Assembly: GCA_947095585.1 (NCBI GenBank)
Contig: OX352763.1
Span: forward strand, 46,963,481 to 47,027,480
Direction of reading: 5' to 3'
Length of the DNA: 64,000 nt
DNA from: Nephrocerus scutellatus
Taxonomy: Eukaryota; Arthropoda; Insecta; Diptera; Pipunculidae
Shown: positions 57,210 to 64,000 of the stretch, piece after piece
How the letters are laid out: each line of letters starts with the position of its first letter
Numbering within the stretch: the stretch's first letter is position 1
Made by a program: the position numbers and the translations under genes
Notes under the pieces: model-generated
What the model saw: only the letters and a program-made list of their open reading frames with translations
Told to the model about the DNA's origin: nothing
The model's database searches: none

Positions 57210-57477
57210 GTGGGCGCCGTGGCTCAGTGGAAGTGCACATGGCTGCTGAGCAGGAGGTTCAGGTTCGAATCCCAGCAACACCAAAAAGTATTTTTCACGG
57301 TGTCCCACCTCTCGCGAATGGGTGACAAACGTTCCGAGAGTAATACCTTGTCGGAAAGCTTCTCAATTCGGCGTTCGGTTCCGGCCTTAAATTGTAGGTC
57401 CCTTCCATTTTTGTCCAAAAATTAACATGCGCTGCACAAATGGTCGCGAGAAGTTAGGCCTTGGACCGCAATGGTCA
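57210..57477 (+). mobile_element. tRNA-derived SINE, nearly full length, plus strand
   Basis: Head 57210-57282: GTGGGCGCCGTGGCTCAGTG, box A-like TGGCTCAGTGG and box B GGTTCGAATCC, with ...CAACACC at the end. The body to 57477 has CCCACCTCTCGCGAATGGGT, ACGTTCCGAGAGTAATACC, TTCGGTTCCGGCCTTAAATT and GAGAAGTTAGGCCTTGGACC. Head is identical in type to the copy at 37758-38065. No acceptor stem pairs at the end, so it is not a tRNA gene. Confidence 0.85.
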
Positions 57478-57670
57478 AATGGAAGGGACCTACAATTTAA
57501 TCCCGGCGAATTGAAAAGTTTTCCGCGACAAGTTATTACTCTAGGACGTTTATCAGACATTCGCGAGAGGTGGGGACCGTGAAAAATTGGTGTTACTGGG
57601 ATTCAAAGCACGAACCTCCTTCTCAGAAGCTCATGCACTTATCACTGGCCAACGGCGCCCACGCGAGGCT
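57478..57670 (-). mobile_element. tRNA-derived SINE, diverged, minus strand, tail-to-tail with the previous one
   Basis: Body AGGGACCTACAATTTAA, GAAAAGTTTTCCGCGACAAG, TTATTACTCTAGGACGTTTA and ATTCGCGAGAGGTGGGG, then the head near 57590-57665 (complement of a GGCGCC...GGCCAGTGATAAGTGC...ATCCCAGTAACACC-type sequence). Its box B is mutated (TTTGAATCCC). With the plus copy it forms a large inverted repeat. Confidence 0.72.
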
Positions 57671-58045
57671 AATAACCTCGCCTGTAAAAAAAATTATTAT
57701 TACGGAACCCAAAATCAGCCTCGGATACACTGATGAACGACGACGGCAACGAAAACGGCTAAACGATTTAAGAATTTTCTCATGGAACGTACGCTCACTG
57801 TATAGAGCTCGAGCTGCACAGCAGCTAGTCGATACCCTGTCCAAATATAATGCTGACTTAACAGCAATTCAGGAGATGCGGTGGAATGGTGTCTTGCAAA
57901 ATCAGAATATGACATTTATTACAGCTGTCATGCAAGACATCATGTGCTCAGGGTGGGGTTTCTAGTCAGCAAAAGAATGAAACCCACCGTTATCGGCTTT
58001 AATGCAGTAAATGAACGGATATACACCCTTCGCGTGCGGGGCAAA

Positions 58046-59894
58046 TTTAAAAACATAAGCCTCATAAACGTTCACGCACCTACATAGTATTCCCCAGATG
58101 ATGAAAAAGAAGAATAGTTTGAATCAGTCGAACGGGAACTTCATGCCTGCCCTCAGTATGATGTAAAAATCATTCTGGGGGTATGAATGCTAAAATAGGT
58201 AGGGAGCCAGTATTCAGGCAGTACATTGGCACCTATAGCTTACACGAGAACACTAATGACAATGGACAACGAGTCATAGAGATGGCAGCAAGCAATAATT
58301 TGGTCGTTGCGAGTACAAGGTTTGCGCGTAAAAATATCCACAAAGCCACCTGGGTATCTCCCGATGGAGCCACTCGCAACCAGATAGACCACGTGTTGAT
58401 AGACCGCCGCCACAACCCGAACCTGATGACGGTACGAACGTACCGAGGTGCCAACGTCGACTCGGACCACTATCTTGTTGGTATGGTGCTCCGAGCGCGG
58501 ATTGCATCATCACGGAAGACTGCATCTGCGAATCAGATTCGAGTCAACACGGCTGCCCTTCGCAATGAAAAGACCAGAAGCAACTACGGTCAAGCGATAG
58601 GACTCGCCCTAAATGCAGGGAGAGTAAGTCCTGGGGCTGAGATGTCGGGCGTAGAAGAGAAATGGACACGCCTTAAGTATACTGTCATTAGTACTGCTGA
58701 CTCCATCTTAGGCAGTAGTCGTAGAGATCGAAACGACTGGTTCGATGACGAATGTAAGCTAGCGACTGAACGTAAGAATGTTGCATACCGAGCAATGCAA
58801 CAATCTCATAGAAGATAGAACGCGGGCACGCGAAGATGAATATAAAGAGCTCAGAAGATATTAAAAAAACAGTTCACCGGCGAAAGAAAGCAGCCTGGTA
58901 GAAGAATCTCGTCCGTGAACTGGAACAGTACAGAGAGCAAGGACCGCACCAAGCGCGGAAGTTCTACCAAAGAGTCCGCGGTATGACGCAATATACACCG
59001 CGTTGCACATACTGCAAGGACAAAGAGGGTAATCTGATCGCCGATCTTAAAGGCATATTAAAGCGATGGGAAGAGCACTTTTATGAGTTGCTAAATGGCC
59101 AGCTAACAGATGAATTGGAGGCTCCACCAATGACCGAAGATCATACTATGCTGCCGCCACCAAGCATAGTCGAAGTTAACAGAGCGATAAATCGGCTCAA
59201 AAATAATAAGGCCCCGGGATCTGATGGGATCCCAGCTGATAAAAAAGGAGGCCCACATTACACCAAGCAATTCATGAAATAATAGTGCAGGTATGGGAAG
59301 AAGAAGTTATGCCAGAAGACTGGCGAAGAGGCATCCTGTGTCCCATATATAAGAAGGGAGATATCACAAAATGCAGCAATTATCGCGGTATAACGTTGCT
59401 GAGTACCGCGTATAAGATTTTCTCCTCTATCCTTCAAGACAGGATAGCCCCATACGCTAAAGTCATCATTGGTCCATACCAGTGTGGCTTCATCCCAGGC
59501 AAATCAACAACTGATCAGATTTACACCCTAAGGCAGGTGATGAAAAAATGTCTAGAGTTTCAAAACTCACTACACCATCTTTTTATAGACTTTAAAGCCG
59601 CCTATGATAGCATAGCCAGAGTAGAACTTTATAAAGCCATGAGAGAATTCGGCATCCCAAATAAACTGACACGACTATGTAGGTTGACCATGACCAATGT
59701 TATAAGCCAAGTAAAAAAGGGCTTAGCCCACCTTATTGCCGTGGCGCAAGTCATTCAGGGAGAATTCCCTTGGCAATAAGTTTAAATATATATAAAAAAA
59801 AAAAAATCCGGATCACTATCAAGCCCATTCAACATCTATAACGGGCTCCGACAAGGGGATGGACTGGCCTGCGTCCTCTTCAACTCTCTTCCTC
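58046..59894 (+). repeat. LINE-core tandem unit 1 (1849 bp)
   Basis: From TTTAAAAACATAAGCCTCAT within the endonuclease to ...GTCCTCTTCAAC, plus the junction filler TCTCTTCCTC. Carries the endonuclease block 58183-58818 and RT block 59285-59716, interrupted by the short insertion at 59717-59806. The ATCCCAGCTGATAAAA site lacks about seven bases that unit 3 retains. Confidence 0.92.
59717..59806 (+). mobile_element. Short poly(A)-tailed retroposon family S2 in unit 1
   Basis: AAGGGCTTAGCCCACCTTAT, TGCCGTGGCGCAAGTCATTC, AGGGAGAATTCCCTTGGCAA, TAAGTTTAAATATATATA, then A(12-13). Removing it restores the RT reading across QVK-IRITIKP, so the A-run is both the tail and part of an A-rich target site. 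Confidence 0.82.
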
Positions 59895-61742
59895 TTTAAA
59901 AACATAAGCCTCATAAACGTTCACGCACCTACAGAGTATTCCCCAGATGATGAAAAAGAAGAATAGTTTGAATCAGTCGAACGGGAACTTCATGCCTGCC
60001 CTCAGTATGATGTAAAAATCATTCTGGGGGTATGAATGCTAAAATAGGTAGGGAGCCAGTATTCAGGCAGTACATTGGCACCTATAGCTTACACGAGAAC
60101 ACTAATGACAATGGACAACGAGTCATAGAGATGGCAGCAAGCAATAATTTGGTCGTTGCGAGTACAAGGTTTGCGCGTAAAAATATCAACAAAGCCACCT
60201 GGGTATCTCCCGATGGAGCCACTCGCAACCAGATAGACCACGTGTTGATAGACCGCCGCCACAACCCGAACCTGATGACGGTACGAACGTACCGAGGTGC
60301 CAACGTCGACTCGGACCACTATCTTGTTGGTATGGTGCTCCGAGCGCGGATTGCATCATCACGGAGGACTGCATCCGCGAATCAGATTCGAGTCAACACG
60401 GCTGCCCTTCGCAATGAAAAGACCAGAAGCAACTACGGTCAAGCGATAGGACTCGCCCTAAATGCAGGGAGAGTAAGTCCTGGGGCTGAGATGTCGGGCG
60501 TAGAAGAGAAATGGACACGCCTTAAGAATACTGTCATTAGTACTGCTGACTCCATCTTAGGCAGTAGTCGTAGAGATCGAAACGACTGGTTCGATGACGA
60601 ATGTAAGCTAGCGACTGAACGTAAGAATGTTGCATACCGAGCAATGCAACAATCTCATAGAAGATAGAACGCGGGCACGCAAAGATGAATATAAAGAGCT
60701 CAGAAGATATTAAAAAAACAGTTAACCGGCGAAAGAAAGCAGCTTGGTAGAAGAATCTCGTCCGTGAACTGGAACAGTACAGAGAGCAAGGACCGCACCA
60801 AGCGCGGAAGTTCTACCAAAGAGTCCGCGGTATGACGCAATATACACCGCGTTGCACATACTGCAAGGACAAAGAGGGTAATCTGATCGCCGATCTTAAA
60901 GGCATATTAAAGCGATGGGAAGAGCACTTTTATGAGTTGCTAAATGGCCAGCTAACAGATGAATTGGAGGCTCCACCAATGACCGAAGATCATACTATGC
61001 TGCCGCCACCAAGCATAGTCGAAGTTAACAGAGCGATAAATCGGCTCAAAAATAATAAGGCCCCGGGATCTGATGGGATCCCAGCTGATAAAAAAGGAGG
61101 CCCACATTACACCAAGCAATTCATGAAATAATAGTGCAGGTATGGGAAGAAGAAGTTATGCCAGAAGACTGGCGAAGAGGCATCCTGTGTCCCATATATA
61201 AGAAGGGAGATATCACAAAATGCAGCAATTATCGCGGTATAACGTTGCTGAGTACCGCGTATAAGATTTTCTCCTCTATCCTTCAAGACAGGATAGCCCC
61301 ATACGCTAAAGTCATCATTGGTCCATACCAGTGTGGCTTCATCCCAGGCAAATCAACAACTGATCAGATTTACACCCTAAGGCAGGTGATGAAAAAATGT
61401 CTAGAGTTTCAAAACTCACTACACCATCTTTTTATAGACTTTAAAGCCGCCTATGATAGCATAGCCAGAGTAGAACTTTATAAAGCCATGAGAGAATTCG
61501 GCATCCCAAATAAACTGACACGACTATGTAGGTTGACCATGACCAATGTTATAAGCCAAGTAAAAAAGGGCTTAGCCCACCTTATTGCCGTGGCGCAAGT
61601 CATTCAGGGAGAATTCCCTTGGCAATAAGTTTAAATATATATAAAAAAAAAAAATCCGGATCACTATCAAGCCCATTCAACATCTATAACGGGCTCCGAC
61701 AAGGGGATGGACTGGCCTGCGTCCTCTTCAACTCTCTTCCTC
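59895..61742 (+). repeat. LINE-core tandem unit 2 (1848 bp)
   Basis: Same layout as unit 1: endonuclease block 60032-60667, RT block 61134-61565, short S2 retroposon 61566-61654, and the same junction filler TCTCTTCCTC before unit 3. Differs from unit 1 by scattered single bases. Confidence 0.92.
61566..61654 (+). mobile_element. Short poly(A)-tailed retroposon family S2 in unit 2
   Basis: Same element at the same internal position as in unit 1; its A-run is one base shorter. Inherited through the amplification, not a new insertion. Confidence 0.82.
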
Positions 61743-62846
61743 TTTAAAAACATAAGCCTCATAAACGTTCACGCACCTACAGAGTATTCCCCAGATGATG
61801 AAAAAGAAGAATAGTTTGAATCAGTCGAACGGGAACTTCATGCCTGCCCTCAGTATGATGTAAAAATCATTCTGGGGGTATGAATGCTAAAATAGGTAGG
61901 GAGCCAGTATTCAGGCAGTACATTGGCACCTATAGCTTACACGAGAACACTAATGACAATGGACAACGAGTCATAGAGATGGCAGCAAGCAATAATTTGG
62001 TCGTTGCGAGTACAAGGTTTGCGCGTAAAAATATCAACAAAGCCACCTGGGTATCTCCCGATGGAGCCACTCGCAACCAGATAGACCACGTGTTGATAGA
62101 CCGCCGCCACAACCCGAACCTGATGACGGTACGAACGTACCGAGGTGCCAACGTCGACTCGGACCACTATCTTGTTGGTATGGTGCTCCGAGCGCGGATT
62201 GCATCATCACGGAGGACTGCATCCGCGAATCAGATTCGAGTCAACACGGCTGCCCTTCGCAATGAAAAGACCAGAAGCAACTACGGTCAAGCGATAGGAC
62301 TCGCCCTAAATGCAGGGAGAGTAAGTCCTGGGGCTGAGATGTCGGGCGTAGAAGAGAAATGGACACGCCTTAAGAATACTGTCATTAGTACTGCTGACTC
62401 CATCTTAGGCAGTAGTCGTAGAGATCGAAACGACTGGTTCGATGACGAATGTAAGCTAGCGACTGAACGTAAGAATGTTGCATACCGAGCAATGCAACAA
62501 TCTCATAGAAGATAGAACGCGGGCACGCGAAGATGAATATAAAGAGCTCAGAAGATATTAAAAAAACAGTTCACCGGCGAAAGAAAGCAGCCTGGTAGAA
62601 GAATCTCGTCCGTGAACTGGAACAGTACAGAGAGCAAGGACCGCACCAAGCGCGGAAGTTCTACCAAAGAGTCCGCGGTATGACGCAATATACACCGCGT
62701 TGCACATACTGCAAGGACAAAGAGGGTAATCTGATCGCCATCGCCGATCTTAAAGGCATCTTAAAGCGATGGGAAGAGCACTTTTATGAGTTGCTAAATG
62801 GCCAGCTAACAGAGGAATTGGAGGCTCCACCAATGACCGAAAATCA

Positions 62847-62849
<3 letters not shown>

Positions 62850-62889
<40 letters not shown>
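62850..62889. repeat. (AT)n microsatellite inside unit 3
   Basis: About 20 AT dinucleotides inserted in the LINE between ...AATCATACT and CATACTATGCCG. Absent from units 1 and 2, so it arose or expanded after the triplication, or was lost in the others. Confidence 0.85.
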
Positions 62890-62890
<1 letters not shown>

Positions 62891-63465
62891 TACTATGCCG
62901 CCACCAAGCATAGTCGAAGTTAGCAGAGCGATAAATCGGCTCAAAAATAATAAGGCCCCGGGATCTGATGGATCCCAGCGGAACTGATAAAAAAAGGAGG
63001 CCCACATTACACCAAGCAATTCATGAAATAATAGTGCAGGTATGGGAAGAAGAAGTTATGCCAGAAGACTGGCGAAGAGGCATCCTGTGCCCCATATATA
63101 AGAAGGGAGATATCACAAAATGCAGCAATTATCGCGGTATAACGTTGCTGAGTACCGCGTATAAGATTTTCTCCTCTATCCTTCAAGACAGGATAGCCCC
63201 ATACGCTAAAGTCATCATTGGTCCATACCAGTGTGGCTTCATCCCATGCACATCAACAACTGATCAGATTTACACCCTAAGGCAGGTGATGAAAAAATGT
63301 CTAGAGTTTCAAAACTCACTACACCATCTTTTTATAGACTTTAAAGCCGCCTATGATAGCATAGCCAGAGTAGAACTTTATAAAGCCATTAGAGAATTCG
63401 GCATCCCAAATAAACTGACACGACTATGTAGGTTGACCATGACCAATGTTATAAGCCAAGTAAAA

Positions 63466-63555
63466 AAAGGCTTAGACCACCTTATTGCCGTGGCGCAAGT
63501 CATTCAGGGAGAATTCCCTTGGCAATAAGTTTAAATATAAAAAAAAAAAAAAAAA
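63466..63555 (+). mobile_element. Short poly(A)-tailed retroposon family S2 in unit 3
   Basis: Third resident copy, with GGCTTAGACCAC in place of GGCTTAGCCCAC and a longer uninterrupted A-run. Same position in the RT as in units 1 and 2. Confidence 0.82.
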
Positions 63556-64000
63556 TCCGGATCACTATCAAGCCCATTCAACATCTATAACGGGCTCCGA
63601 CAAGGGGATGGACTGGCCTGCGTCCTCTTCAACCTGGCGTTGGAGAAAATGATCAGAGACTCTGACGTAACGACGAGATGAACAATCCTCTATAAGTCCA
63701 TTCAGATACTGGCTTACGCAGACGATATTGGCATCGTTGGTAGAAACCAAAGAGCTGTACAGGAAGCTTTCGTCCAGATAGAGCAGGTGGCACGAAATCT
63801 GGGGCTGCATATAAATGAGAGCAAAACAAAGTACATGGTGGCCACGTCTGCGAATAGAAGATCCAACATTGGTCCCTCAATTCAGATAGTGGAGCGCGAA
63901 TTTTAAGTAGTGCAATCCTTTAAATATCTCGGGTCAACTATAGCAGCCGATAACAGCATGGAACCAGAAATACGCGCACGGTTGCTTAAAGCCAACAAAG

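Larger units (their letters stand above)
61743..63626 (+). repeat. LINE-core tandem unit 3, continuing into the rest of the LINE
   Basis: Endonuclease block 61880-62515, RT block 62968-63465, S2 retroposon 63466-63555. Unique changes: a duplicated ATCGCC near 62736, an (AT)n run at 62850-62889, and retention of GCGGAACTGATAAAAAAAGG at 62978. It runs on without the junction filler into the RT catalytic part, so this unit holds the original right-hand connection. Confidence 0.9.
57700..63999 (+). mobile_element. RTE-like non-LTR retrotransposon with a tandemly triplicated core, running off the window
   Basis: ORF2-type coding. Endonuclease starts near 57768 (RIFSWNVRSL, AIQEMRWNG, GFLVSKRMKPTVIGF, KNISLINVHAPT, then GREPVFRQYIGTYSLHE and the SPDGATRNQIDHVLIDRR...VDSDHYLV block). 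RT follows from about 59180 (RLKNNKAPGSDGIP, MPEDWRRGILCPIYKKG, NYRGITLLSTAYKIFS, QCGFIPGKSTTDQI, LFIDFKAAYDSI). After the third repeat it continues with NGLRQGDGLACVLFN, ILAYADDIGIVGR (catalytic) and QSFKYLGSTI to the window end. Stops and frameshifts plus a short inserted element kill it. The clade is inferred from its likeness to RTE-type insect elements. Confidence 0.87.

Noticed and set aside
57210..57282. Possible tRNA gene (box A and box B present)
   Set aside because: It is the head of a repeated SINE with no paired acceptor ends; the same applies at 37993-38065 and near 13830-13893.
58233..58525. Minus-strand frames over the endonuclease block (and in units 2 and 3)
   Set aside because: Antisense shadows of the LINE coding strand, present three times only because of the triplication.

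Overview
This window is eukaryotic, most likely insect and probably dipteran. Host genes are split by short GT-AG introns, the DNA is AT-rich, and the single-copy genes look like fly proteins. More than two thirds of the window is transposable-element sequence. No bacterial, plasmid or CRISPR-type feature is present.

Host genes. (1) Positions 22-1021 (+) hold the last four visible exons of an SLC6-type sodium-coupled amino-acid/neurotransmitter transporter; its 5' part lies outside the window. (2) Positions 3737-18315 (-) hold a complete ATM/Tel1 checkpoint kinase, the orthologue of Drosophila tefu. I could chain 41 exons with consistent splice phase at every junction: 8400 nt including stop, about 2799 residues, running from the N-terminal TAN motif to the C-terminal FATC. 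(3) Positions 48908-50648 (+) hold a two-exon gene for the spliceosomal core protein SmF (88 residues). Nothing else looks like an intact host gene.

Repeat landscape, left to right. At 1.4-3.6 kb lie a PIF/Harbinger remnant, a LINE 3' end and a dispersed repeat. The tefu introns contain pieces of LINEs, a MITE-like inverted repeat, dispersed repeats and a tRNA-derived SINE. At 18410-23116 sits a decayed hAT element with 8-bp target duplication, terminal inverted repeats, 46-bp subterminal repeats and an internal 75-bp minisatellite; it inserted 86 bp upstream of the tefu start codon. The segment from inside this hAT into a Jockey-like LINE (21470-26693) is tandemly duplicated at 26704-31285, with only a handful of differences. 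One copy carries a 639-bp inverted-repeat element whose empty site is preserved in the other copy.

At 30.8-33.5 kb is the body of the Jockey-like LINE. At 33.6-38.7 kb is a decayed Ty3/gypsy element carrying a nested DNA-transposon-like insertion (itself carrying a palindromic MITE) and a SINE flanked by a perfect 14-bp duplication. At 38.8-42.2 kb is a decayed Ty1/copia element. At 43.3-47.3 kb are a Jockey-type reverse-transcriptase fragment, MITEs and a 118-bp tandem array. At 51.9-57.1 kb are nested LINE pieces and a LINE ORF1. At 57.1-57.7 kb is a tail-to-tail SINE cluster, and from 57.7 kb to the window end an RTE-like LINE whose core is present three times in tandem (period about 1849 bp). 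Every copy of that core carries the same short poly(A)-tailed insertion.

The window therefore shows a kinase gene kept intact while surrounding and intronic DNA was remodelled by transposition and later tandem duplication. I found no convincing new multi-gene system. The most interesting new-looking items are the small retroposon families, the filled/empty-site pair and the two tandem amplifications. Both amplifications need checking against assembly artefact.
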